DNA of 64,000 bases. Origin: Moringa oleifera (lineage: Eukaryota > Streptophyta > Magnoliopsida > Brassicales > Moringaceae). The DNA lies in assembly GCA_021397835.1 (NCBI GenBank), contig JAJFZO010000168.1, forward strand, positions 124,001 through 188,000, in the 5' to 3' direction. The stretch's first letter is position 1. Every line of letters begins with the position of its first letter. A program made the position numbers and the translations under genes. Of this stretch, positions 25,433 through 37,600 are shown one piece after another. Below the pieces are notes generated by a model. The model saw only the letters and a list, made by a program, of their open reading frames with translations. It did no database searches and was not told the origin of the DNA.

Positions 25433-25950
25433 AATGAGCTGCTGTTTGCCAAAATTGAGTACATGCAGAAGAGGGTAACTCTATGCTCATAATCCCCTTA
25501 AATTTCTAATATGGTAGTATAGTTTAAACAAACATATTGAGTTTCCATTGATTCTGCCATTGAAAATCAATTCAGTAGCTTCAGGTCTGAATTGGAAAAT
25601 TAGTGTCCACTTATAACCTGCAAATATTTTCTTTCTGTCTCATTGAAACCATTCATGGGTGTCTTGCAGGAAATTAACTTGCATAACAATAACCAGTTTC
25701 TCCGAGCAAAGGTACTCTCTCCCTCTTTGTCCCTTTCTTTCTCCTCTGTTTTTGCATCTTTTGTGATTTTTTCGATGGATATATATATATAAGCAGATAT
25801 TTGAGAATAAGAGGAACTAGCAAAACATGAACTTAATGCCAAGAGGAGGTAATTAACTGTGAGATATGCAGTAAAGTTAAGCCAAACCATTAATTAATTG
25901 CAAACGAATTAAGAGGATCCAGATGGAAGTCATGCCCTCTCCAGAAGGTG
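25433..25950 (+). pseudogene. Captured AGAMOUS-clade MADS-box fragment (K-domain end and C region)
   Basis: Three exon-like blocks with GT-AG borders. 25433-25474 (42 nt) reads NELLFAKIEYMQKR. 25670-25711 (42 nt) reads EINLHNNNQFLRAK. 25797-25848 reads IFENKRN, stop, QNMNLMPRG. Sequence after 25921 reads EVMPSP before similarity ends. The 42-nt block sizes and these motifs match consecutive exons of C/D-clade MADS genes (AG, SHP, STK), where the equivalents are NELLFAEIEYMQKR and EIDLHNNN. The MADS domain, I region and first half of the K box are absent. A TAG stop interrupts the third block, so no functional protein is expected. Introns were captured along with exons, so this is genomic capture and not an mRNA copy. 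Confidence 0.85.
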
Positions 25951-26140
25951 ATGAGAACATATATAAAAAGCAAACCCCTCTGCTGCCTCACAACAGTAGA
26001 AGAAAAGGGATGCTCACGCACGCCCACCACCACCAAGCCGAAGTTACAGTCGGCCTTCCTCAGCCCTCCCCCTTCTCTCCCGCACTTTCTTTTTCTGGTG
26101 AAGCTGTGAATCCATGTGCAAGTGAATGAAGAAGGCAGTG
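25951..26140 (+). other. Possible chimeric reading frame after the captured MADS exons
   Basis: An open frame beginning at ATG 25923 runs from the MADS-like EVMPSP stretch into unrelated sequence rich in His, Pro and Ser, and stops at 26127-26129. The origin of the downstream part is not recognised. Whether it is transcribed cannot be told from the sequence. Confidence 0.3.
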
Positions 26141-26159
26141 ACAGTGAGTGAATAAAGGC

Positions 26160-26450
26160 ACTAACCTTTGTTCACAGTTTCAGCCATAACTGTGAATAAA
26201 GGGTTTTATTCACAGTTCTGGCAGTAACTGTGAACAAAACTCTGTATCTTTTATTCACAGTTTCAGCCATAACTGTGAATAAAGGATTTTATTCACAGTT
26301 CTGGCTGTAACTGTGAACAAAACTCTGTATCTTTTATTCACAGTTTCAGCCATAACTGTGAATAAAGGGTTTTATTCACAGTTCTGGCAGTAACTGCGAA
26401 CAAAGCTCTGCATCTTTTATTCACAGTTTCAGCCATAACTATGAATAAAT
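26160..26450. repeat. Internal array of the same palindromes
   Basis: About seven TTCACAGTT/AACTGTGAA units joined by TCAGCCATA or CTGGCAGTA. They form a higher-order tandem repeat of roughly 87 bp (TTATTCACAGTTTCAGCC recurs). Having such an array in the middle suggests that the element arose by nesting or by duplication of an end. Confidence 0.85.
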
Positions 26451-26929
26451 CTTTGCATCTTCTCCAGAAACATCGACAAATTAATTCATTCATTCGTTCT
26501 TCTTCTCCAATTACTCAAACATTTATTCGATTCTTTAGGTAAGAAGTGCACATTGTGAGGACAGCCTCTCCGGGCTGTAGATGTGCAAACCAAACATTCA
26601 ATCGGTCCTAACCATTTACATCGAAGGGATTAAGAGTGTGTGCCGTGTTGCTTGCTTTTGGGTTCCACATCTCCTCCCCCTTTTTCGGTAAGTTATATCT
26701 TTTCTCTCGAAATATTGTGCTCATCTTTTTTGTTACAATGCAGAAATTATTGTTCCTTAATTTTTGGCTTTTAGTTTCATTATTTTTAAGCTCAAATTCG
26801 GATGTGGTTTTCCTCTCATTGAGATTCTAGATATATGCATGGTTTCATTTTCATCAAGATTTTAGATCTATTTTGAGGTTCAAAATATTTGTTTAGATCC
26901 AAGATTTAGATGTATGGGTTCTCGAATGT

Positions 26930-27380
26930 GGGATGAGAGTTCCCGGTTGAGGGGTTCTAGATCTAGGCTAAGAGTTTCGGATTTGGGTACGAGGAGTTCC
27001 AAATCTGGGCTGGTGTTCTAGATTTAGGCTGATTGTTTCGAATTTGGGGAAGAGGAGTTCCAGATCTTGGCTGGAATTCTACATCTAGGCTGAGTGTTTC
27101 AGATCTGGGTGAGAGAAGTTCTAGATCTGGGCTGGGGTTCCACATCTAGGCTGAGAGTTTCGAACCTAGGTGAAGGGTTCCAAATCTGGGTTGGGGTTCC
27201 AGATTGGGTGAGGGGTGAAGGGTTCCAAATCTGGGTTGGGGTTCCAGATTGGGTGAGGGGTGAGGGGTTCCAGATCTGGACTAGAGTTTTCAGATCTGAG
27301 TGAAGGGTCTGGGGGTTCCAGACTGGCTGAGTGGTTCCAGATTTGGACTAAGGATTCTAGACCTAGGTAGGGGTCTGAAT
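26930..27380. repeat. Minisatellite (GGTTCCAGATCTGGG-type)
   Basis: About fifteen imperfect copies of GAGTTCCAGATCTGGG/GGGTTCCAGATTGGGTGA-like units of 20-45 bp, with near-perfect neighbouring copies at about 27165-27270. They create spurious open frames on both strands. It lies within the Pack-CACTA interior. Confidence 0.8.
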
Positions 27381-28189
27381 TAATCTTTTGTCCCCAATTT
27401 ATAATTACTTTTTTCCTTTTTATTAGTATCAGCTTTTATGTTTTTTTGTTCTTTTTTAGCTATTGGCATGGCTCTTCTCCAGCAAATATGACAAAAAAGG
27501 GGCTTTGTGGACCTTGATTTAAGTTTGCTTCTCGAGAAATTTTTAATAGCAAGTGAACTATCACGCAGCCTAAATTAGAGCATGAGATAAATCATTATCT
27601 AAAGTAAAAGGCAAATGAAATACTCATGGTCTAATATTCAGTATTATGTTATAAATAAAGTATTGAGCAAATAATAGTATTGTATGTAACAATCAAGGAG
27701 GAAGTATCTGTAACTTTTTATATTTTTATTTTCAATTCATTTACTTTTTGTTTATATATAAATACAAAATTGCATCAATTCACTTGTTCCTATACAAATA
27801 TTTTTCCAGTATATTGAGTAACTTCACGCTATGACATCGAAAAATCAAATGTCACAATAAGAAAGAAAAAATTTTACTTTTTAATTATTTGTGATGGTTT
27901 ACTTTTTAATTATATGCAATATTTTTTATATTTTTAAATTTTATTTTTAAGTAAATAGAAAAATGTGAAATCCTAAGCAAAAAATTTTGATTTTGAAAAA
28001 AAAGTAATCAAATAATAATTAAAAATATGAATTATAATTACAAAATTAAGATTATTAAAAATTAAATAATGATTTAATTTTAAATTATTATACGTTAAAA
28101 ACAAAAACAAATTAAATAGTAATTTAAAATTTTAATTATTTATCAATTTGATTTTTGTTTTTTTTTAAATTAATAAATAAAAAGTAATA
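27381..28189. other. AT-rich interior of the Pack-CACTA element
   Basis: No coding sequence was recognised. It is AT-rich DNA between the minisatellite and the right subterminal array. Confidence 0.5.
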
Positions 28190-28605
28190 GTTTTATTCAC
28201 AGTTTTAGAACTGTGAACAAAACTTTAATAAACTGTGAATTAAAGTGTGGTATTCAAACTTTTATTCACAGTTCTATAACTGTGAACAAATCTTTAATGA
28301 ACTGTGAACTAATATGGTTTTATTCACAGTTTTATAACTATGAACAAAATGTTAATGAACTGTGAACTAACATAGTTTTTATTCACAGTTCTATAACTGT
28401 GAACAAAACGTTAATGAACTGTGAAGTAATATAGTTTTATTCACAGTTCTATAACTGTGAACAAAACATTAATGAACTGTGAACCAAATTCGTTTTATTC
28501 ACAGTTTTAGAACTGTGAACTATTTTCACTGACTTTTGTTCACATCAACATAGTCCACAATTTTACAACTGTGAACAAAAGCCATTAAAAGTCTGTGAAT
28601 AAAAG
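28190..28605. repeat. Right subterminal palindrome array
   Basis: About seven units of TTCACAGTTCTATAACTGTGAA type (a hairpin with a very short loop), each followed by CAAAACnTTAATGAACTGTGAA. Periodicity is about 60 bp. It extends almost to the right terminus at 28622. Confidence 0.88.
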
Positions 28606-28622
28606 GCTATTTTGTTGTAGTG

Positions 28623-30712
28623 ATCCGAAGTCTGATCAGTAATTATTACTATCAAAAACTGGTAAAGAGAGTGGTTTGAAATCTTAGTAACGAGTAACCA
28701 AGAAATCAAAGCATTTTCATGGAATCTGCAAAATAGAAAAATAATAAGCACCGGTGGTCCATTGGATGATTCTGATGCTTAAATGAAAATAGAGTTTTAC
28801 AGTGTAATGAAAAAATAGAATAAGCTAATAATTAGATCTTGATTCAGGTGTACTTAGGGTAAATTTATAGATAAAAGACCATCCTTCGTCTAGGAATTTG
28901 TACAATGGATAAGGAAGTTCAATCACATTCGCTCCGTGGCTTTAAGATCGCGGTGACCATTCTCATTGCAAGTGATTTCTGTAGAGACAGAAGCACTTTG
29001 CCACTATGAAGAAGAAGTCGGTGGCTGCCAATTTTAAGCCACCAATGATGGTGTATGGAGCTAAGCTTCATTAATGGTGCTTGCTGATGGGCTTTATTAA
29101 ATGCTGAGTTTAGTTTCAGAGTACTCTTTCCAATGAAACTATGCTTAGAAATATAGGCATGCCCTCATTTGGGAGCTGTTTTTGGAGCCCTGGCTTCTTG
29201 AATTTGGTTATTTCCTTTTAGCTTTGGATCCAATAGAATATTATCCACGTCAATAAATAATATTGATTTTAAAAAACACAAATTATTTATAATTAAAAAT
29301 TAATTTAACAAAAATATACTATTTTTACATATGATGACAAATTAGAATTATTTTTTAAAAAATCAACAGTAAGAATTTACATATATGTACATATACATGA
29401 CATGCATATTCTTAATTAACAAGATAATTAACACATTTTTTTTTCTAACAAGCACATCAAAATTGGATCCTTGGGGGATTTCTTAATCTGGTAAACTGCA
29501 GCTTGTAGCTTCTTTATCTCGGGATGGTTGAAGCGCGCTGAAAAATTATAATTTCTTTTTATTTTTTGTTCTTTCAAATTTCAATTTTTACTTTAAAGTC
29601 ATATTTGATTACTCAGATGTTCTGTAATAATGACGCAGATGTTCAATATAATTGTATGTCACAGGCAAAGTTAGGGCAAACCCTCTAGACTGCTAAGCTT
29701 TCGATTTAATCTATCAATAATTAAAAATTTATGAGCATATTAACCAGCTGATGAAGATTTTATCTAAAATAGTGAAGTAAAGTACTGCAAGGCAAAAACC
29801 AGATAATCCTTTGGGACATCTTAATCATCACTAACAACTATACCCTCTTGCTAGCAGTGAAGCTAAGATTACATTCTGCACAAAGTCTCCTTCAAGCATA
29901 TTTTAATGAGACCAGATTTGCTTCTTTGATAAAACAAGTTAAGGTTACTGATAGATTTGTAGCCACCTCCCTTTTATGTTTTATTTTAGTTTTTGGAAGC
30001 ACGAAAGAAATTATTCATACAATGACACTCAATTAGATCATTAAATTTTCTTCAAAATTTGGACCCAACACACACATATATGTATACATATGCATGAAAT
30101 TTTAATTAGGCTTATCAATACCTGGGAAAAGAAATTTTACAAATATTTCTAAGCCAGATTGAGGTGATCAAGACACTCTTGCTCTTGCTCTTGCTCTTGT
30201 GCTTGCATGATCAGAAGATAATTCTTTTTTTTATAGTTTTTTTCAGGGCACTGTGCATGCATTCATGCAAATACAAAACTCAACCTGAGCAATGAATAAA
30301 TATTCATCAAACACTTCTCATACTAATTAGAGATTTAATTTACATGTGAAAGCAGGTTTTCGTCCCAAGGTGTCCTATTCCCTTGTGGTGATCTACTAAA
30401 TATAATAGATAATAATATAAGAAAATTATCAATGGTCGAGTTCATACACACTCGAAGCACTTTTAATCGTAAGCAAGCAATCCATGTCTACTAAAAAAAT
30501 ATATAATATGATATTCAAATGCAAGACCCAAGCATTCCATTGGCATCATCACACATCCATCACCTCATCTTAAGTTCAGCATTCTGCAACAAACATAAAC
30601 CAAAATGTTTAGTTAAATCTGATCAAGTATATAATAAATTAAGTAAAGTTTTTTTCTTATACACACACACATACCTATATTCATCAATGGTATGGTTAAT
30701 TATCATTTCTAA
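28623..30712. other. Intergenic DNA downstream of the B-sister MADS gene
   Basis: No gene was recognised. A small (CTCTTG)n microsatellite lies at about 30176-30206. The rest is AT-rich. It should include the 3' untranslated region of the minus-strand MADS gene. Confidence 0.5.
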
Positions 30713-33087
30713 TCAGGTATGCTTACATGCTGTAATCTTAATTAGGTATTGTTTTTGCATGGAAGTTGGTGTCTGTGAGGTTTTAGTGCGTATACGTATA
30801 TTACCGTAGTTGGAGCGGTGTAGAGTGAAGTCTTGAAGGTTGGGCTGAGCAGGCTGAAGGCGGTAAGGTTGAAACTGTGGAGAGAGGACCGCAAGCTGAA
30901 GAATACTGCTCGGTGGCTCTTCTTCTTCAGAGAAAGGGAACTGATCCAGCACTTGCCGATGATCCTCTTGCTTCGATACCATTGCTACCTGCTGCTGTTC
31001 CCATGCTGCCTGTTGCTCCTTAATCTAATTAATCATACACCGCAAAATGTTATGAAATTGTTACCCTAATTAATCTTCTTTCATGATGAATCAAAGACGA
31101 TTATGTGATTAATTAACTGGGATTTATATATTTCTTCTAGTTTTTCATTTCATGGTCCCTGTAAGTTCATTATTAATTGAAAACACAATCCTCACCATAT
31201 GGTATATCTGCTGATTTTCCTCCTCCAGCATTCTCTCCTGACATGAAGAATCAATGAGATAAGAACAATTTCCTGTAATATATGAGACAACGTATCTCTA
31301 TAGGTCTATATATATGTCTACACAATTGTACATATTGAGAGAGAACATTGCACAAATATAGAGTTACCTTCCTACGCAGATTGTCCAACTGCTGCTGTAA
31401 GAGCTCCGACTATGCCCAGCAGTCACACACAAAAGCAAAACATGAGCATAACATCTCAATTGGACTCAAAATGTCTATTGCATAAGTGTACTACAGAACA
31501 GTGTGTAACAATGATAGGTATTCTCATTAACCATAAATTTGCATTTTCTAATTGTCCAATTACTTTTTCTCTTTCCAAGATATGCAGTGTGCTGGAAGAA
31601 TATATATGAAAGCAGGTATATCATTTACTATAGTGTAACAAAAATTAAAATAAAGAATGATAAAAGAAAAGAGAGTGGTTAACTAATCCAGGGAAAAGCA
31701 ATACCTTGCGAGCTCGAACCTTGTTAGCGGAGTGCTCTAGTTGCTGCTCAAGTTCAACCAGGTCATCATGTCGTATAGTGCTCAAATCATCTCCAGTGTA
31801 GCGTTGGAGACTCAGCTGAAGATTGTGAGTCTCTTTCCTCATTCTTCTCAATTCACCATGCATTTGTTCCTGCAATTCAAGCAATGGCCCAAAATCTTAA
31901 CCCAGCTTCTCAAGCCAACTTTCAAATTGGAGACAATTAAATCGAATGAAAGGCAAGGTACCGAGTCATTGCTGTCTGGAATACGCATCCCTGTTGCAAG
32001 CTGATACCTCTTTATGATTTGATCCATGCTGCTTAAATATAATTGAAAACAAAAAAAGGTTGGTTGAATCAGCTACATCATAGCAATGGATCCACAAATT
32101 CAACAGTAACAATAACCTGAGAACCAATTCTGTCATTTACACAGAAGGATAATGTTATCCCCTAATTTCAATTGACCCATTTAATTGACCAGATATAAGG
32201 GTATAAGGTTTCCTGTCTTGTATTCTGAGAGAATCAATGATATGATAATCATCTATTGTGATCATAACGTACAATAATTGCAATAGATAGATCTTGTCAA
32301 CATTTCAGGGTTTGAAGAAAAGAGACAACAAGGCAAATGTCAACTAAATCATAGAATTGTTTGGCATTTTATAATTAAGTTATTTCTTTGTTAGCAAGGA
32401 GATTAAGAGAAATAATTATGTATATATATATATATATATATAATTTTATGTCGAGCAGAATTTTAATAGATATTGCAGTGTGTAAGGAAGAATACAAAGA
32501 AATCATCCTTATCCCACTAATTAACTACCACAAGGCATAAATACAAGAAAAAAAGGTCAAACCAAAATCAAATCAGGGTACAACTGTAGAAAGAAACGGT
32601 CATCGCCGAGCTGCTTCCGAAAAGAATAAAAATGACAGGTAAATCTGTGTTGATGCAGAAGCATGAAAATGAAAAGAAGGCACATGGGGCTCCTCCGTCT
32701 TTGAATTTCATGGAAATAAACATATATAATTGAATGCATCTGTCTGTCTTATCTGCCAGAAACATTACTTCATTATTAGAGTCTTTCATAAAATTAAGGA
32801 GAATAATTATATGATCATCAATTTGTTCGATGGACACTACATATTATTCACACCAGGAAAAAGAAAAAGATAGTAGTTGTTAAAAAGCAAGAAGTGGACC
32901 TGGATGTTTCACTACTGTACTGAAACATCTTCCCGGAACTTGAGAAGATGATGAGACCGATTTGCGCATCGCAGAGCACAGAGAGCTCGTGGGTCTTCTT
33001 CAAAAGTCCCACTCGGCGCTTTGCAAAGGTGACTTGCCTGTTAGTTCTGTTCTCGATCCTGGCGATCGATATCTTTCCTCGTCCCAT
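30713..33087 (-). CDS. B-sister MIKC-type MADS-box transcription factor (TT16/ABS-like)
   Basis: Six-exon model on the minus strand: 33087-32900, 32028-31962, 31869-31705, 31409-31368, 31237-31196 and 31024-30713. All borders are GT-AG with consistent phase (2,0,0,0,0). It encodes 271 residues. The MADS domain (1-60) begins [18 protein letters not shown]. The K region contains LQRYTGDDL and [16 protein letters not shown], typical of B-sister proteins. The C region carries a PI-derived-type motif, [12 protein letters not shown]. The family is nuclear and DNA-binding (CArG boxes), acts in multimers with other floral MADS proteins, and in Arabidopsis TT16/ABS controls seed-coat differentiation and proanthocyanidin in the endothelium; a similar role here is inference. 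Intron 1 (about 870 bp) contains an (AT)n repeat. The last about 28 residues after HRSNYG are unlike the family; a GT donor there might splice to a missed exon. Exon 3 covers what is often two exons. Confidence 0.88.
32415..32442. repeat. (AT)n microsatellite in MADS intron 1
   Basis: A TATATATATATA run within the first intron of the B-sister gene. Confidence 0.8.
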
Positions 33088-33391
33088 TTATCCAAGACTC
33101 CTTGTTTCTCTTCCTGTTAGGTAAAGCCAAAGAAAAGGGAACCCTATCCTTTTTGGTGCACAAACTCTTGCTATTTGTCAAAACGAAAAGAAGAAAAAGC
33201 CCAAGAATTAATTAGCTCTATAAACTGCTGAAGATAACAAGCATCTGGGTTATATATTAAGGAAAGATATGTGTGGAAACTAAACCAAGAGAAGCTAAGC
33301 AAAGCATTACTGTGATCACAAGTGGAAAAGCTGTTTCTAAAAACCCTAATGATGACATATTAGTATACTTCCAAAAGACTCTGCAAAACTG

Positions 33392-33409
33392 CAGAGAGAG
33401 AGAGAGAGA
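33392..33409. repeat. (GA)n tract upstream of the B-sister gene
   Basis: GA repeat about 305 bp upstream of the MADS start codon, in the probable 5' leader or promoter (CT repeat on the gene strand). Such tracts are common in plant leaders and can bind GAGA/BPC factors; a role here is inference. Confidence 0.6.
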
Positions 33410-34564
33410 AGAGGAAAACCTCTTGGTTTCTTAATTCCTTTGCTTGTTGAACTGGAAATGGCTTGAAGCATATATTATTATTAGCTGCATATCTATATAT
33501 ATATATGTATGCAGACCACCTTACCTTTCTAAAAGGCTCATCCTTCTCTTGAAAATTACCATAATGCCTTTCTTGCATGAAGTGGAGCATGAGTACTTAG
33601 AGAGAGATAGAGATAAAGTTAGCTGCCTTTGAGTGTTGGCAGGTGTGAGCTTAATTTATCTTAATGGCCATGGATGTGTGAACTCAATCTTTTCAGTTTT
33701 CATGTGTGAATAGGGTTGATCCCTTTTGATGGCAGCACATGAGGAACTTGTACAGTCCAGAATGTCAATTCTTAAGTTTAATTTAACTTCTCATGAATTT
33801 CATCAAAATCTATTTTCCAAAATGTTTACCCTCAAGATACAAACATGGAAAAGACGTTTATACGTAGTTAATATGGTATGCTATGTTTATATCTGAATGA
33901 AACAGAAACAAAAGAGTCCTTGTGGAGCAATCTGATAAATCGAAATCATCCTCCAGTTATGAGTTTAATTGGGCAACTTAATTAGCAGTGGCCAGTTGGC
34001 GAATAATACATGTAAGTTACCAATAATGATGGCACATCTGCAATGTCATGTGAGTATTATTCTTTCACTTCTCTACCACAATGAAAGCAAGAACAAAAAG
34101 TTGATGTCATGCTGTGACTGTTAACCACCTCCTGCACTGTCATGCCAATAGCTACCTCTATTAAATTTGCCACATTGGGTAAGGTTTGAATATTGGAAGA
34201 AGCAGAAATTACTCACCCAGGACAAGAAGTTGCCGCGAAACCCTAGACCCTGCCAGAAAGGATTAAGAGTTTGAATTCTGGGGAGTGCCCGTCAATTAAC
34301 TTTCTCAGCTTAGTCCTTAAGTATCATAGCATCTCATCCAAGTAGCTGCTAATTGCCACTAATCTATACATTTGACTCTTGAGCCAAAAATATTACCTAT
34401 TGGTTTGATATATGCCCCCTTTTGATTGAGATTAATAGCCACAATCATATTATATTTAGGAGTTCTGTTTCTAGGGGGCATACCCAATTAAAAAAAAAAA
34501 AAAAGGGATGAAAGCATGAAAATCTGTCAATTGATTCACACAGTAATTTCCATACCTCCTCTTC

Positions 34565-34627
<63 letters not shown>

Positions 34628-37600
34628 CAAAGTAAACCCTCAAAGTATTCAATTAGTTTAAGCAATTCCAATTTTAGATAATTTCCAAAATCTCGAATAA
34701 GCAGAAGAGGAAGGGTCATAGTAGCCATGACTTGAACCCATATCAAGAAATCCCAATATGAAGTGCTTCTAATTAACAACTAGTTGTGCTAAAATTACTT
34801 GTCTTGCTTAAACAAGTTCAAGAAACTTGAATGACATTCCACCACTAAAACTTCTACGATAACATTTTGAATGAACGAATGGCTCATTCAAGTTTTTAAA
34901 AATGATGATGGATTCGAAATAATATGAGATAGAATATAATATTTCAATCTTGAAAATTTTGAAAGGTTGATTACTTAATCCCAAATTAAGTTTGTAAAAT
35001 CATTGAATTTTGAATTGCAGTCACTATTTTAAAATTAAAATGGAAACATTAAATACAAATATCGCAAAGTAATGCATCCAAACACAAAGTTAACAAATTT
35101 CATGTCAAACTCCAGTCTTCATGTAATTAAACATTTGAGTACAAATGAATTAGTAGGTCTCTATCTTTGGCATTTGCTGGTTCATAAAGCCATATGTTGC
35201 AACTTAGCACTTGCTATCTAAGATCCATCAAAACCAGTCCGATTTAACCAAATCATACGTTACGAACAATAGAATGAACTTTACCTCTTTTATCAGTAAT
35301 TTTAACTGCAGGTGGTGAAGCTTTTTCCAGGATAAATACCCAAATGCTCACCTTGTACAACTCTTTCATGGATTTGATTAATATGGAAATACCAAGTTTT
35401 AGAGGACTTCATTTGTTCAAATTTAATTTTGCAGTAATATAGAGTTCTTTTAACTTGCAATAGCAAACCCTAGTTTCAGCACAAGTTAATTAATGAAGCA
35501 AAGATTTTTCTGGTTGGTCCCCGCCACAGGCCCACAGGCTGGTTTTATTTTAATTTCCCTGGTCAACGTCATAATATCTCAGTTTGGTCTACCAGCTCTT
35601 TCTAATTAATTTAATTTAGAAATGTTAACAAAAAACACAGAATTTAAATATCTTGACACGTGGCATGGTGGCAGAGGCTACTGATTACGAGTCAGAGTCC
35701 TTCAGTAGCTAAGAATAGTGTGAACATTTTGTTTGCCTGAAAGTGGCTTGAAGCAGTTTCACGTCCAAATCAACCCATTAAGTTCAGTTTTTCACATGGT
35801 CTTAGCAGACTGGCCTGCTCATCGAAGCATGATGGAGCAGTATCTTTATTTGGTCATTGTTAAATCAAGATAGGAAATTAGAAAATCAGAGAGAGGGGAG
35901 GACAGAGATTGGGAATTAGGGGTACATTTGGAATCAAATTAATTAGTTGATCAGTACTCATGAATATTTTTGACTCCATTCACTTCAGATATTGTAGTTG
36001 GAAGTATCATTAAGTTATTTGTTTTGCTGGCCCTCATTAAAATCTTCACTTCACTAATGTACATCTATACGTGCACATATATACAGATATGATTAAGTTT
36101 GATTAATTCAAATTTTCAATTATAAATTTAGGGTTAAAGATTTATTAAATCATCTGATTTACTTATTTTTTAATTATAATAATTAAATCAGTATTTTATA
36201 AATCAGATCATTGATCTGACAAATCCAATTGTGACTCGGAATATGAACGGATTCAATCTTTATTTAAAATCTTTTTATTAATAATTATTCAAGAGTCAAT
36301 CAACAACTTGGTTGATGGGTCCCATTTTAATTAAATCGAATCAATAAACATATAACTTTATTGTATTTTGATTGCTAAACAACTTTGTCCTATCATTTGA
36401 GTTAAAACAATGTCATTTTAAAATTAGGGGTAGAAAACCTTATTTGCTAATTAACCCAAGCCAACGACTTGTTCTTTCATATATCTTCGTCTCCTTCCCT
36501 CTCTCATTATCCTCTTAAGCACCACCAGCTGATAAATTCTTCATTTCTATGCATTTGATTTTGGTGCTTAATTAACTAAGGTATCTTTATTTTATTTTAT
36601 TTCTTAAAATTGTACTAAGTTTACTGGGTTTACTAGGTTTATTATGTGAGTTTAAATTTCTAAGCATTGGGTCTATTGGATTTAGTGTCTGAATATATGC
36701 TTTTGATTATGCAAATTTCGAGTCAATTCCATTTAGCAGCAATTTACAATACTTTCAATTTTATGTACTTATGCAAATTTCTAAGCACAAGTTTACTGGG
36801 AAACTGGGTTAGCAATTAAAATTCTAGTTGATGCCTTTTGAAATGGTTGATTCCACTCATTAATTAAAATGTTATATCCATGAAAATAAATGTTGGGTTT
36901 AGTGTGAGTATCCATCTTATATCCAATGAAGATAAAACCCAAAATTAGCTTTACACTCATCTTTCTCCTGTACTTTTGTTGGTCGAACTTGGTTTAGCCG
37001 ATGATCTTTAATTTTTGTAATGCTGCAGCGGCTAACCAGATCTTACATTCATCAAGAATTAATTTATAATTTATTTAGCATATAGAGATGATTTCTTTTA
37101 AAGAAAACGGTTCATATAGGTGGTTAATTAAACTATTTATGAGAAAATACAGAAGCACCATTGAGCCAAATTAAGTTGTAATAGATAACTTGGTCAGCTA
37201 AAATGTAATCTCAATTATTAAGAAGATGTCAATTTCAGTTGTTAAAGAATCAAGAGCTAATTACATAACACACATGATGATGATGAGAATGTCAATAAAA
37301 AAAAATGCTTCAGTAAGATTATTTGGGGTTGAGATTGGTGACATTCATGTTAACATTCTGAATGATGGATAAAGTGTACAAATTTAGGTGTAGAAAGGGT
37401 AAATATTTCTTGTAAGTCGCAGCCAAAAAAAAAAAAAGCTACAGTGTCCACAAAAACTTTGTCGATTTCATAGCACACCTCATTTAGGTGTTTTTTTTTT
37501 TTTCAAAAATTACAACTAAATTATTTAAATATAATGTCAACGTCAAATTTTTAACATTGAGTATATGTATTTTGTTATACTTTATATAAGATATATTTCA

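Larger units (their letters stand above)
25110..28622 (+). mobile_element. Pack-CACTA transposon carrying MADS-box gene exons
   Basis: The left terminus is CACTACAAGAAAA at 25110 and the right terminus TTTTGTTGTAGTG ends at 28622. ATC flanks both sides (25107-25109 and 28623-28625), the 3-bp duplication expected for CACTA. Both ends carry dense palindromic units of TTCACAGTT/AACTGTGAA. The 3.5 kb interior has no recognisable transposase, so it is non-autonomous. It holds exon and intron pieces like the K/C region of an AGAMOUS-type gene (25433-25950), a central array of the same palindromes (26160-26450), and a GA/TC-rich minisatellite (about 26930-27380). Well-matched termini and an intact duplication suggest a fairly recent insertion. 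Confidence 0.9.

Noticed and set aside
26963..27303. Open frames on both strands with repeated residues
   Set aside because: Translations of the minisatellite; period matches the DNA repeat and there is no independent coding signal.
25135..28605. CRISPR-like regular repeats
   Set aside because: Palindromic units with short AT-rich spacers that recur; they sit within CACTA termini in a plant genome and are transposon subterminal repeats.
32557..32837. Minus-strand frames in MADS intron 1
   Set aside because: No MIKC motif; the correct next exon, in phase, is at 32028-31962 and reads [17 protein letters not shown].
34445..34779. Poly-glycine open frames on the minus strand
   Set aside because: Direct product of the C60 homopolymer.
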